Source: Gemmatimonadota bacterium
GTDB taxonomy: Bacteria > Gemmatimonadota > Gemmatimonadetes > Gemmatimonadales > GWC2-71-9
Length of the DNA stretch: 64,000 nucleotides
Direction of reading: 5' to 3'
NCBI GenBank assembly: GCA_003169895.1
Contig: PNAE01000007.1
Span: 502,967 to 566,966 of the forward strand
Shown here: positions 44,563 to 53,139 of the stretch, one piece after another
Numbering within the stretch: the first letter of the stretch is position 1
How the letters are laid out: each line of letters starts with the position of its first letter
The notes under the pieces: generated by a model
What the model was told of the DNA's origin: nothing
Seen by the model: only the letters and a program-made list of their open reading frames with translations
The model's database searches: none
Program-made: the position numbers and the translations under genes

Positions 44563-46212
44563 ATGGCTCCCCTGGTTGAGTGTGTACCGAACTTCTCCGA
44601 AGGCCGTGACCTGGCGGTCATCAAGCAGATCACCGATGCCATCGGCGCGGTTCCCGGGGTGCGCCTGCTCAACGTCGATCCGGGCAATGCCACCAATCGC
44701 ACCGTCGTCACGTTCGTGGGCGACCCGGACGCCGTGATCGAGGCGGCCTTTCGCGGCATCAGGAAGGCCTCCGAGCTTATCGACATGAGCCGCCATCACG
44801 GCGCGCACCCGCGCATGGGCGCGACGGATGTCTGTCCCCTGATTCCTGTCTCCGGGATCACGATGACCCAGGCGGTGGAATTTGCCCGCCGGCTGGGAGA
44901 ACGCGTTGGGCGCGAACTCGGCATTCCAGTCTACCTGTACGAGGCGGCACAGCCCGACAAGACTCGCAGCAACCTCGCCATGATCCGGTCCGGTGAGTAC
45001 GAGGGACTGGCGCGAAAGATCCTGCAGCCCGAGTGGCGGCCCGACTTCGGCCCAGCCGGGTTCAATGCGCGCGCCGGCGCGACCGTGATCGGTGCGCGCG
45101 ACTTTCTGGTGGCGTACAACGTCAACCTCAATACCACGTCGACACGGCGAGCCAACGCCATTGCATTCGACGTGCGCGAGGCAGGCCGCACGATCAAGAA
45201 CGCCAGCGGTCACGACGTGGTGCAGCCCGGCATCTTGAAATCCGTCAAGGCGATCGGCTGGTACATCGCCGAATACGGTATCGCCCAGGTCTCGATGAAT
45301 CTCACTGACATCAATGTCACACCACTGCATGTCGCATTCGACGAGGTTTGCCGAGCCGCGGAGAAGCGCGGTGTGCGAGTGACCGGCTCCGAGCTGGTGG
45401 GACTGGTACCGATCACATGTCTGCTTGATGCGGGTCGCTACTTCCTGCAGAAGCAGCAGCGATCGAGCGGTGTGTCGGAACGCGAGCTGGTCAGGATCGC
45501 GGTGCAATCGATGGGGCTCGACGAGTTGACACCGTTCAATCCGGAGGAACGTGTGATCGAATACCTGCTGCGCAGTCCCGGCGACACCCGCCTCGTGAGC
45601 ATGTCGCTCGCCGACTTCATGGACGAGACTGCGAGCGAATCACCGGCGCCCGGTGGCGGCTCGATCGCTGCGTACGTCGGCGCGCTGGGCGCAGCGCTCG
45701 CCACCATGGTGGCGAACCTGTCCAGCCACAAGCGCGGCTGGGACGACCGCTGGAAGGAGTTCTCGGATTACGCGGAACAGGGCCAAGGCCATGCCCAGGA
45801 GCTGCGGCGGCTGGTCGACGAGGATTCCAGGGCGTTCAGCCGCGTGATGGCAGCGTTCGCGCTGCCCAAGACCACCGCTGACGAAAAGGCCGCGCGAACG
45901 GCGGAAATTCAGACTGCGACCAGGGAGGCGACGCTGGTGCCGTTCCGCGTGATGGAGACAGCGGTTGCGTCAATGTCGGTCGTCAAGGCGATGGCGGAGC
46001 TCGGCCAGGAGAACTCCGTGTCCGATGCCGGCGTCGGTGCGCTGTGCGCCCGAAGCGCCGTGATGGGCGCCTATCTCAATGTGAAGATCAACGCCCGGCA
46101 ACTCACCGATCGACCCTTCGCCGACGACGTCGTGACTCGAGGCGCCGCGATCGAGGCGGAGGCGCAACGACTGGAAGCTGACATCCTGACGACCGTTAAT
46201 CGAAGGATCTGA
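44563..46212 (+). CDS. ftcD: Bifunctional glutamate formimidoyltransferase / formimidoyl-THF cyclodeaminase
   Basis: A 549-residue fusion of both FTCD activities. Residues ~1-330 are the formiminotransferase (ECVPNFSEGRD, catalytic His82 in RHHGAHPRMGA). Residues ~345-549 are the cyclodeaminase (ETASESPAPGGGSIAAYVGALGAAL). It moves the formimino group from formiminoglutamate to THF, releasing glutamate, then forms 5,10-methenyl-THF and ammonia. It completes the histidine route begun by HutH, HutU and HutI 14-19 kb downstream. ATG 44563 lies 7 nt after a CATATT box, so the mRNA may be leaderless; no ribosome site is seen. Confidence 0.95.
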   Translation: MAPLVECVPNFSEGRDLAVIKQITDAIGAVPGVRLLNVDPGNATNRTVVTFVGDPDAVIEAAFRGIRKASELIDMSRHHGAHPRMGATDVCPLIPVSGITMTQAVEFARRLGERVGRELGIPVYLYEAAQPDKTRSNLAMIRSGEYEGLARKILQPEWRPDFGPAGFNARAGATVIGARDFLVAYNVNLNTTSTRRANAIAFDVREAGRTIKNASGHDVVQPGILKSVKAIGWYIAEYGIAQVSMNLTDINVTPLHVAFDEVCRAAEKRGVRVTGSELVGLVPITCLLDAGRYFLQKQQRSSGVSERELVRIAVQSMGLDELTPFNPEERVIEYLLRSPGDTRLVSMSLADFMDETASESPAPGGGSIAAYVGALGAALATMVANLSSHKRGWDDRWKEFSDYAEQGQGHAQELRRLVDEDSRAFSRVMAAFALPKTTADEKAARTAEIQTATREATLVPFRVMETAVASMSVVKAMAELGQENSVSDAGVGALCARSAVMGAYLNVKINARQLTDRPFADDVVTRGAAIEAEAQRLEADILTTVNRRI

Positions 46213-46232
46213 CGGAGCCGCCCGGCTCCGTC
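46211..46232. terminator. Hairpin after ftcD
   Basis: GACGGAGCC at 46211-46219 pairs perfectly with GGCTCCGTC at 46224-46232 around a 4-nt loop, overlapping the ftcD stop. Convergent genes end here (ftcD at 46212, the S46 peptidase at 46254), so it likely serves as a terminator although there is no T-run. Confidence 0.65.
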
Positions 46233-46253
46233 GCCGGGCGAGTTGGGTCGTCA

Positions 46254-48440
46254 CTATCTCTTTGCACCGGCCGATTCCACCTCGTCCGCCAATCGCGCCG
46301 CTCCGTATACCTTCCGCAGGGCTTCGACGATCGCTCTGGTATGCACCGCGACGGATCGGGCCACTTCGTCCGTGTAGATGAACCGGTTGGGCAACATCTC
46401 GATGTTGCCGTCGAAGATCAGGCCCACCACCTCTCCGTTGCGGTTGATCACCGGGCTCCCCGAATTCCCGCCGATGATGTCCGCCGTGGAAACGAAGTCG
46501 AGCGGCGCCGACATGTCGATGGCGGCACGCGCCGCCAGCCACCGTGCCGGCAGATTGAATGGCGGCTGGCCATCGAACTCGGCGTTGTGTGCGAACATCC
46601 CGTAGAACGAGGTCTTGTACGGTGCGATCGTGCCGTTGTACGGGAATCCCTTCACTAAGCCGTCGCTGATCCGCAGCGTGAAGGTGGCGTCCGGCGGCAG
46701 GCTCTCCCCGTACGCCGCATAGATCGCCTGCCCCACCAGCTCGACGTTCGCGCTGATCACGGCATTCAGCCGCAGCGCCCGAAGCGCGTGCCGGGTCGCC
46801 ATAGGGTTCACCGTCCGTGCCAGCACGATCATCGGATCGTTGCTCGCCACGATCGCCGACGCTCCGCCATCCAACAGCGCCTTGCGCGCCGCAACCGAGC
46901 CCATCGTCGTGCCGTTCACCAGCGCCTCGGCCGCGACCTCCGGACTCCGCCCGCCGAGTGCAGCGGCGAGGAACGGATCCCCCGCCGGCAGCCCTTTCTG
47001 CGCCATCCGGAACTGCGCGGCGAGCACCTGCTTCTCGACCTCGGCATCGATCGGAATGCTCTGCCCCATCTGCCCCTTGACGCGATCCAGGCCCGCACCA
47101 CGGTATTGCGGCAGGCGGAGTGAATCCGGCAGCTTCACCTGTTCCGGAAGCCGCACCAGGCCAGCCGCAAGGTTCAGCAGACTCGATCCGCCCCCGAATC
47201 CCTGGAACCGCTGCTGCGGGGCGAAGCTGGTCAGCTCGGCTTGCGCGGCCGCAATGTTGGCCCAGGCCCGGCCGTATTTGGCCGCAAGCTCCGGCTTCGC
47301 CGTGATCCGCCCACGGAAGTCCCTTTCGAATGCCGCTTTCCGGGCCATGATCGTCGGATCCAGCAGGCCAGCGTCATATCCTTTCACCGCCTTCTGCGAG
47401 TTCTCCAGGCCAAAGATGGTGTTCTCGTACTTGCGCTTGTTCGCGTCGCTCTGCTGCGCCAGTTCCTTGTAGATGGTGATCTGCTCGCGATACGTCGCGA
47501 GTGCGGCGGGATACTGGACGTCGCGGAGGTATTCCATCTGCGCCATGGTGAGCAATCGGCCGGTGCTACCCGGGTTGCCGACCACGAAGGTGAGATCGCC
47601 TTCCTTGAATCCGTTCGAGTTCCAGCGCAGGTAATGCTCGATGTGCATCGGCTGATCGTTGTCGTAGACGCGAAGCAATGTCACGTCAATGTCGTAACGT
47701 GGATAGGTGAAGTTGTCGGGGTCGCCGCCAAAGAACGAGATTGTTTCTTCAGGTGCCATCACCAGTCGGACGTCGCTGTAACGCTTGTAGCGGTACAGTG
47801 AATACTTGCCGCCCTGATAGAACGTCACCACCTCGCAGACGAGGTGGGTTTCGGCCTGGCAGGACGCCTGCATGTCGTTGATGGCCTTGTCGCGCTGTTC
47901 GACCTGCTTCGCGGTGGCCGACGCCGTGACCGCCGCGCGGATCCTTGTGGTCACGTCCTCCATCGACACGAGCTGATCGGCGAAGATCATCGTGCACTTC
48001 TTCTCATCCGACTCGGCCTTGGACACAAATCCCGCATCCTGGTAGCTGGTGTCGGGCGGCGACACCGCGGTGATGCAGGCGCGGGCGCAGTGGTGATTGG
48101 TCATCACCAGCCCCCTGTCCGACACAAACGACGCCGAGCAGCCGGGTATCCGGATACTCGAGAGGCGAACGTTGTCGAGCCATTCCTGGCTGGGCTCGAA
48201 TCCGTAACGCCCCTTCCAGTATGCCAATGGCGGTGCGTCGAAGGTCCACATGGTGCCGAATTCCTTGATCCAGCCGCCGGGGCCGGTCTCGACCTTTGGC
48301 GCTGGAGCGGCGACAGGCGCGGCGACCGGCGGCTTTGCGGTCCGCCTCTGGGGTGTTGCCTGAGCCACGATAGTGGATAATGGCAGCAGTACGATCAGAA
48401 CCGCTGCGAGTGCGCGGATGATGCTGAGAGTGTGACGCAT
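46254..48440 (-). CDS. S46-family dipeptidyl-peptidase (DPP7-like)
   Basis: A 728-residue periplasmic serine peptidase (signal peptide cleaved near IVAQA). It removes dipeptides from the N-terminus of peptides. The catalytic His is in TNHHCARA (His116/117), the Asp in YDIDVTLLRVY, and Ser660 in GGNSGSPV. The residue 18 positions after the serine is Gly678 in IFDGN; in this family Gly here gives DPP7-like preference for hydrophobic P1, while Arg gives DPP11 preference for Asp/Glu. ATG 48440 starts the signal peptide; the frame is open far upstream only through antisense of other sequence. Confidence 0.93.
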   Translation of the reverse strand: MRHTLSIIRALAAVLIVLLPLSTIVAQATPQRRTAKPPVAAPVAAPAPKVETGPGGWIKEFGTMWTFDAPPLAYWKGRYGFEPSQEWLDNVRLSSIRIPGCSASFVSDRGLVMTNHHCARACITAVSPPDTSYQDAGFVSKAESDEKKCTMIFADQLVSMEDVTTRIRAAVTASATAKQVEQRDKAINDMQASCQAETHLVCEVVTFYQGGKYSLYRYKRYSDVRLVMAPEETISFFGGDPDNFTYPRYDIDVTLLRVYDNDQPMHIEHYLRWNSNGFKEGDLTFVVGNPGSTGRLLTMAQMEYLRDVQYPAALATYREQITIYKELAQQSDANKRKYENTIFGLENSQKAVKGYDAGLLDPTIMARKAAFERDFRGRITAKPELAAKYGRAWANIAAAQAELTSFAPQQRFQGFGGGSSLLNLAAGLVRLPEQVKLPDSLRLPQYRGAGLDRVKGQMGQSIPIDAEVEKQVLAAQFRMAQKGLPAGDPFLAAALGGRSPEVAAEALVNGTTMGSVAARKALLDGGASAIVASNDPMIVLARTVNPMATRHALRALRLNAVISANVELVGQAIYAAYGESLPPDATFTLRISDGLVKGFPYNGTIAPYKTSFYGMFAHNAEFDGQPPFNLPARWLAARAAIDMSAPLDFVSTADIIGGNSGSPVINRNGEVVGLIFDGNIEMLPNRFIYTDEVARSVAVHTRAIVEALRKVYGAARLADEVESAGAKR

Positions 48441-48490
48441 AGGACGCGACGAGCTCCGACAGAGGATGATAAAGCGGCGACGAATCCTCG

Positions 48491-49630
48491 TCACCGATCG
48501 AACGTGACCGCAGCGGCACTGAAGCTCCAGCCAGCCGGATCGCCACAGGCGCCGCTCGCGGCGAATTCGATTCGCAACCGGGTGACAGTTTCCAGCCGAA
48601 TGTAGATCCTGGAGGATGAGTTGGTGAACTGATAGCAGTAGATGTTGCCGTCGGCGGTCACCCGGTTGAAGTCGAGATTCAACCTTCCGCTTACTGCCGG
48701 CGTGAAGAACAGCAGGGTGGACGGGGTGCCGGGAAGCGATGTCCCGATCGAGAACGCGCCGATCGTCGGGTCCCAGCTGGTGTGTACTAGCGCAAGATGG
48801 TGGTCCTCCTGCACCGTTGCATCGAAGAACCAGCGCCCCTGCGCAGTGTTGGCGACATCCTGCATGATGGTACCGCAAATGGGTGCCACGGTGCGATGGA
48901 CCCCGTTCACCGCAACCAACTGCAATAGTGCATCGCGAACACCGGGCACGAAGTAGTCGATCGGACATGCAGCATGCACGCCACCCTGGCCCGTTATTCG
49001 GCCAGGGTCCACGAATGCGAGCGCCGTCGAGGCGTGATCGATCGCGCCGAGATCCAGTGCACCCTGACCCGGGCCGCCCGCGGTACCGATCGCGTCGCCG
49101 GCGCTCAGGGCAATGTCGACGTTCTTGCTGCACTGCTGGAAGGTAGAGCCGCCGGTCTGGTAGGGTGTGTCGCACGACTGGTCGAGCGAGCCGACTTGGG
49201 CGGCAAGGCCCGCTGAGAGCGTGGTGATGTGCCCGAAGTAGAACTCCAGCGTACTGCAAGAGAAGAAGCTGAGGCCGTAGTCGTCGAACTCTGCGGCACC
49301 GCCGCCGGTGCGCTTCTGCAGCAGGACACTGCTGACCCGAATGGCTCCCGGTGAAGCGATCGGCGCCGACGCCGTCCCACCCCCGGTGAACGCAGTGTAG
49401 AAGTACATATGATCGCTTGGGAATGTGTGCCCGGACGGCGCGAGGTTTCCTAGCGGTGCAAGCTCGTGGATGTCGGCATTGGCGAGGGGTGCGACCGTCA
49501 ACAGCGTGGCCGAACTGCACGATGGCAGCCCCGACGGTGTCGATGATCCGTCGCTGCCGGAGCTGCAACCGACGATGATGGCGGCGACAAAAGCCAGCAT
49601 TGTCGCCGACGTGATCAGCCAGGTCTTCAC
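48491..49630 (-). CDS. Cysteine-containing lipoprotein, function unknown
   Basis: A 379-residue secreted lipoprotein (lipobox IIVGC, Cys22, followed by a Ser/Gly-rich linker). It has a conserved-looking PLGNLAPSGHTFPSDHMYFY segment near residue 60 and many beta-strand stretches. Cys pairs (CSTLE, CDTPY, CSKN, CPID, CGT, CYQF, CGD) suggest disulfides. No catalytic motif is recognised. GTG 49630 follows GGGGGG at 3 nt. It lies 50 bp upstream of the S46 peptidase on the same strand. Confidence 0.7.
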   Translation of the reverse strand: MKTWLITSATMLAFVAAIIVGCSSGSDGSSTPSGLPSCSSATLLTVAPLANADIHELAPLGNLAPSGHTFPSDHMYFYTAFTGGGTASAPIASPGAIRVSSVLLQKRTGGGAAEFDDYGLSFFSCSTLEFYFGHITTLSAGLAAQVGSLDQSCDTPYQTGGSTFQQCSKNVDIALSAGDAIGTAGGPGQGALDLGAIDHASTALAFVDPGRITGQGGVHAACPIDYFVPGVRDALLQLVAVNGVHRTVAPICGTIMQDVANTAQGRWFFDATVQEDHHLALVHTSWDPTIGAFSIGTSLPGTPSTLLFFTPAVSGRLNLDFNRVTADGNIYCYQFTNSSSRIYIRLETVTRLRIEFAASGACGDPAGWSFSAAAVTFDR

Positions 49631-49652
49631 AGGCCCCCCTTGCTACCTCACC

Positions 49653-49973
49653 TCACTTACCTGGCGGGCGATACCCGACCGACTTCTTGCACGCCTGATC
49701 CATCTCGTCCGGCGTGATCAGCGGCGTCATCGCCAGGCGGACAGCGCCGGATGAATTGATCGCGACGCTAGTCGCCAGTGCGGTCGTGGTGTCGGGGAGA
49801 TCGACGAAAGCGTAGACGTCGGCCTCGCCGAAACCGAAATAGAACGACTCGAGCTTGCCGCCGGTGGCTTGGATCATCTTGGCGACCGCGTCGCGGCGGC
49901 CGGTGCCGCCTTCCTTCTGAAGGCCGCGGGCGCCCTCAACAGTGTAGGTAGCGGTGATCAGGTACTTGGGCAT
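49653..49973 (-). CDS. GYD-domain protein
   Basis: A 106-residue protein of the GYD family (dimeric ferredoxin-like alpha/beta fold): MPKYLITATYT opening strand, GGKLESFYFGFGEADVYAFVD core and TPLITPDEMDQA near the end. These proteins have no settled function. ATG 49973 has GGAG 8 nt upstream; an upstream ATG at 50030 would add an unconserved basic leader. It is divergent from the M61 peptidase. Confidence 0.8.
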   Translation of the reverse strand: MPKYLITATYTVEGARGLQKEGGTGRRDAVAKMIQATGGKLESFYFGFGEADVYAFVDLPDTTTALATSVAINSSGAVRLAMTPLITPDEMDQACKKSVGYRPPGK

Positions 49974-50122
49974 GATGAGGCTCCGGAATCTGGGACGCCG
50001 AGAATCTCGCTCCTTTCGCGGTTCCGGCAAGGGTGGCCGCGGCTACGCGCGGCCACTTGACACCTGCGGACCAAGCCGTAGCCTGCATCACAGCTTGGTG
50101 TGAAACTCGTGAGGAGGCGGTG

Positions 50123-51952
50123 ATGAATCTCGAACGTCTGTCATACGGCGCCCGTCTTCGCGCCCTCTTTCTCGCGCTCGGAGTTGCGCTCGGCCTACGA
50201 GGCGCGTCGGGACAGGCGCCGCGCCGGGTGGAGTATACGCTGCGGGTCGACTCCGCCGATCTCTCTGAAGTCGCCGTCGAGATGCGCATCCACAATGCGC
50301 CGGCCGACTTCCGCCTCGCGATGGCGACGCATCCGGAATACGACGATCAGTATTGGCGCTACCTCACCGACCTGCGGGGTGCCTCGGCGCGCGGAACGGT
50401 GGGCGTGACCCGCGAAGACAGTTCACTCTGGCATGTCATTGCACCCGCGGGTGATGTCACGATCCGCTACCGCGTTGGCTATCCCGCGTCGCCCCCGATG
50501 CAGCAGGCGTCGTGGAAGGCCCATCTAACACCAACCGGCGGGCTCGTCGGCGGGCCGCATTCATTCCTCTACGTCGTCGGCGCCGAGCGCACGCCGGTGC
50601 GCGTGACACTGGCGCTGCCCCGCGGCTGGGATGTCGCGACCGGGCTCGCGCCGGCGCAAGCCGCAGGTGAGTTCACTGCTCCAGGCCTGGAGGCCCTCCT
50701 CGACTCGCCGATGCTCGTCGGCCGCTTCCGCACTTGGCAGTTTGAGATCGACGGTGTTCCACACCGCGTCGCCTACCTCGGCCAGCCGGGTGGAATACCG
50801 TTCGACTCGGCGCTGTTCGTGGCGAACGTCGAGCGCATCACGCGTGAGACGGCGCAGTTGTTCGGGTGGATGCCGTATCATCAGTATCAGTTCCAGTTCG
50901 AGGACGGCGCGTTTGGCGGCCTCGAGCACCTGAACTCCGTGACGATCGGGACGCCGAGCACTGGACTCGCCCGCGATCCGAACATCTCGCTCGCACAGAT
51001 TACGCATGAGTTCTTCCACACCTGGAATGAAGTCCACCTGCGACCAGCGGCGTGGATTGGCGTGCGCCATGTGGCGCCTGCGCCGACCGGAGAATTGTGG
51101 TGGAGCGAAGGGGTAACGCTCTACTACGCCGATCTCCTGCTCCGCCGCGCGGAATTGCACACCACGGATTCGACGCGTCTGGCGCACCTTGAGCGACTCA
51201 TTACGGTCTACACTGCCAATCCCTCGCACGCGATGGTTTCCGCCGAGCGGACAAGCCGCGCGTTCAACCAGCCGCCAGGTGGCAATGGCGACTTCATCCC
51301 GAGCATGTTCACGCAGGGTGAGGTGCTGGGGGCGATGCTCGACCTGATGATTCGCGAGGGCAGCAGCGACGGCCACTCGCTGGATGACGTGATGCGCGAT
51401 CTCGCGACGCGGTTCACGCCCGAGCGTGGGTTCACCGGCGGCGATGTGGAGCGTGCGGTGAGCGATGCGTGCGGCTGCGATGCGCGCCCGTTCTTCGACC
51501 AGCATGTGCGCGCAGCAGGCGCGCTCGATTTCAACCGGTGGCTCGCTGTCCTGGGGTTGCGCGCCGTCGTCACGTGGGAAGCAGCACGCGCGGCGGATGG
51601 CACGCCGGCGGTGGATCTGCGCCTGTCGGGGTATCTCCTACCCAGCGAAAGTCAACCGCGACTCCAGGTCTGGTTCCCCTCGACCGTGTGGGGGCGCGCG
51701 GGACTGCATACGGGCGACCGGCTCGTGTCGTGGAATGGCATTGCGATTGGCGATGCGCAGCAACTCCGGGCCGCGATCAGTCAACTACACATGGGAGACA
51801 CTGCGCGAGTCGATGTGATGCGAGATTCGGGGAAGTTCGAGGTTGCGGTGGCGGGCGTTGGATACGAACGGCCGGTCGTGCGGCTCGAAGAACGAGCCGA
51901 CGCGACCGATGCGCAGCGGGCGCGCAGGAAGCGGTGGCTGGCGGGGCAATAA
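50123..51952 (+). CDS. Secreted M61-family metallopeptidase with C-terminal PDZ domain
   Basis: A 609-residue protein of the glycyl-aminopeptidase (M61) family. It has a signal peptide (cleavage near ASGQA), an N-terminal beta domain, a gluzincin core with zinc site His295-Glu296-x2-His299 (THEFFHTW) and a downstream Glu329 in WWSEGVTLYYADL. A PDZ domain near residues 500-580 contains AGLHTGDRLVSWNGIAIG. It should clip small N-terminal residues from peptides in the periplasm. ATG 50123 follows GGAGG. With the S9 and S46 enzymes it makes three secreted peptidases in the window. Confidence 0.9.
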   Translation: MNLERLSYGARLRALFLALGVALGLRGASGQAPRRVEYTLRVDSADLSEVAVEMRIHNAPADFRLAMATHPEYDDQYWRYLTDLRGASARGTVGVTREDSSLWHVIAPAGDVTIRYRVGYPASPPMQQASWKAHLTPTGGLVGGPHSFLYVVGAERTPVRVTLALPRGWDVATGLAPAQAAGEFTAPGLEALLDSPMLVGRFRTWQFEIDGVPHRVAYLGQPGGIPFDSALFVANVERITRETAQLFGWMPYHQYQFQFEDGAFGGLEHLNSVTIGTPSTGLARDPNISLAQITHEFFHTWNEVHLRPAAWIGVRHVAPAPTGELWWSEGVTLYYADLLLRRAELHTTDSTRLAHLERLITVYTANPSHAMVSAERTSRAFNQPPGGNGDFIPSMFTQGEVLGAMLDLMIREGSSDGHSLDDVMRDLATRFTPERGFTGGDVERAVSDACGCDARPFFDQHVRAAGALDFNRWLAVLGLRAVVTWEAARAADGTPAVDLRLSGYLLPSESQPRLQVWFPSTVWGRAGLHTGDRLVSWNGIAIGDAQQLRAAISQLHMGDTARVDVMRDSGKFEVAVAGVGYERPVVRLEERADATDAQRARRKRWLAGQ

Positions 51953-51993
51953 CGGGCCCTTCGCGGGAACCTGCCCCGGGCAAGGCGAGGGGC

Positions 51994-52485
51994 TCAGGGC
52001 AACAATGGCATGCTACCGATCAGCCTGACGCAGCCATCCGGCTCCAGATGTACGACATGCCCATGTCGGCGCTCACGCCACGCCTCCGCAAGGACCCCGC
52101 GATGGCAGTCGTCCGGATGCCGTTCATAGCACGTCAGCGCGACCTTCTTCCCCGCCGCCAGATACCCGTTGATCAACTGATCGAGCTCGTCCAGAATCCT
52201 GGGTGACGCCGACAGATGCTCGCGATACTTCGCCACGATCTCGGCGTGATCAGTGGCGGCGGCGCGAAGACGCTTGGGATTGCCCGCGAACCATGCGTGA
52301 ACGTACTCGATACCGGCGGCCGCGAGCCCTGTGGTCAGGCCGCTCTTCGAGAAGCCGTGTTTGCGGGTCCAGGCGGTCTCGCGCACATCGATCACGACAT
52401 CGATCCCGGCAGCCTGCAGGACCGCGAGGAATTCGTCGAATGAGCGCTTCTCGTAACCAATGGTGAAAAGAGAGTCGGTTGGCAT
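51994..52485 (-). CDS. DUF488 family protein
   Basis: A 163-residue cytoplasmic protein of the DUF488 family. It has the opening LFTIGYEKRSFDEFLAVL, the VIDVRETAWTRKHGFSK block and the C-terminal ALTCYERHPDDCHR motif, whose Cys and Arg/His residues are the family hallmark. The family has no established activity; a nucleic-acid or phosphatase-like role has been guessed. It stands alone, with no ribosome site evident. Confidence 0.85.
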   Translation of the reverse strand: MPTDSLFTIGYEKRSFDEFLAVLQAAGIDVVIDVRETAWTRKHGFSKSGLTTGLAAAGIEYVHAWFAGNPKRLRAAATDHAEIVAKYREHLSASPRILDELDQLINGYLAAGKKVALTCYERHPDDCHRGVLAEAWRERRHGHVVHLEPDGCVRLIGSMPLLP

Positions 52486-52596
52486 GCGTGGGAATTGATC
52501 GCGGGCCTATGAGCGGCGCCATCCGAAAAACTGCAAGAGTGGACCAGGGAACGCATGTCCTCCTTCACTCGGGTCAGAGCGACAAGATGACGCAAG

Positions 52597-53139
52597 TTAC
52601 GGTTCTTGGGTAACCAGGTCAGCGAGGCCGGGCCACGCTTCGCTGTTGTAGAGCAGGATGGTGCGAAGGTAGCGTCGTGCGTCGCCGCCGTGCCGTTGCA
52701 GCAATGTTTCCGCAGCGTGGCGGACGGTGGCGGCGTCGGCGAAGGGGGGCGTCAGATCATCGGGAATCGACGCGCCGTCACGGGCGACGCCGGCGAGGTC
52801 GAGGAAGGCGATCTGAATGGCCGGCTCCAGTTCGACGTACAGGGCGACCATAAGCGAGAGTTCGTCCTGGGGTGTTTCGAGATTGTGGCGGACGATCTCG
52901 CGGGCGAGTTGGTCAGGGGGCCATTTCCGCAACTTCTCCGGTCGGAAGCCGCCCCCGCGGCTGACGATGCTGCGGATGTATCCGTCACGAGATTCGCGGT
53001 TGTGAGCGATCTCGTGGGCGACGAGGGTGAGACGCTGGGAAGTGGGGAGGGTGCGGTAGGGAGTGTTGTTCGGCATCCGGTGATAGTAATCAACAACTGC
53101 GTCCTGGTCGAACGCAGCCCAAAGGGTGTCCCTCATCAT
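52597..53139 (-). CDS. HExxH-containing protein of unknown family
   Basis: A 180-residue protein. It holds a helix with LTLVAHEIAHNRES; His42-Glu43-Ile-Ala-His46 is an HExxH zinc-peptidase signature. No third ligand is obvious, and the match may be fortuitous. The remainder is alpha-helical and acidic. Its ATG overlaps the stop of the nuclease gene (ATGA on the minus strand), with GAGGA 3 nt upstream, so the pair is co-translated. I do not recognise the family. Context suggests a partner of the nuclease; nothing more can be claimed. Confidence 0.6.
   Translation of the reverse strand: MMRDTLWAAFDQDAVVDYYHRMPNNTPYRTLPTSQRLTLVAHEIAHNRESRDGYIRSIVSRGGGFRPEKLRKWPPDQLAREIVRHNLETPQDELSLMVALYVELEPAIQIAFLDLAGVARDGASIPDDLTPPFADAATVRHAAETLLQRHGGDARRYLRTILLYNSEAWPGLADLVTQEP

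Noticed and set aside
46213-49568. A single 1104-residue protein on the minus strand
   Set aside because: Only the part from ATG 48440 matches the S46 family and starts with a signal peptide; the rest overlaps the lipoprotein gene in a different frame.
52597-53139. Toxin-antitoxin assignment for the HExxH gene with the nuclease
   Set aside because: Neither protein resembles a known toxin or antitoxin; the larger one precedes the smaller and both are too long for the usual pairs.
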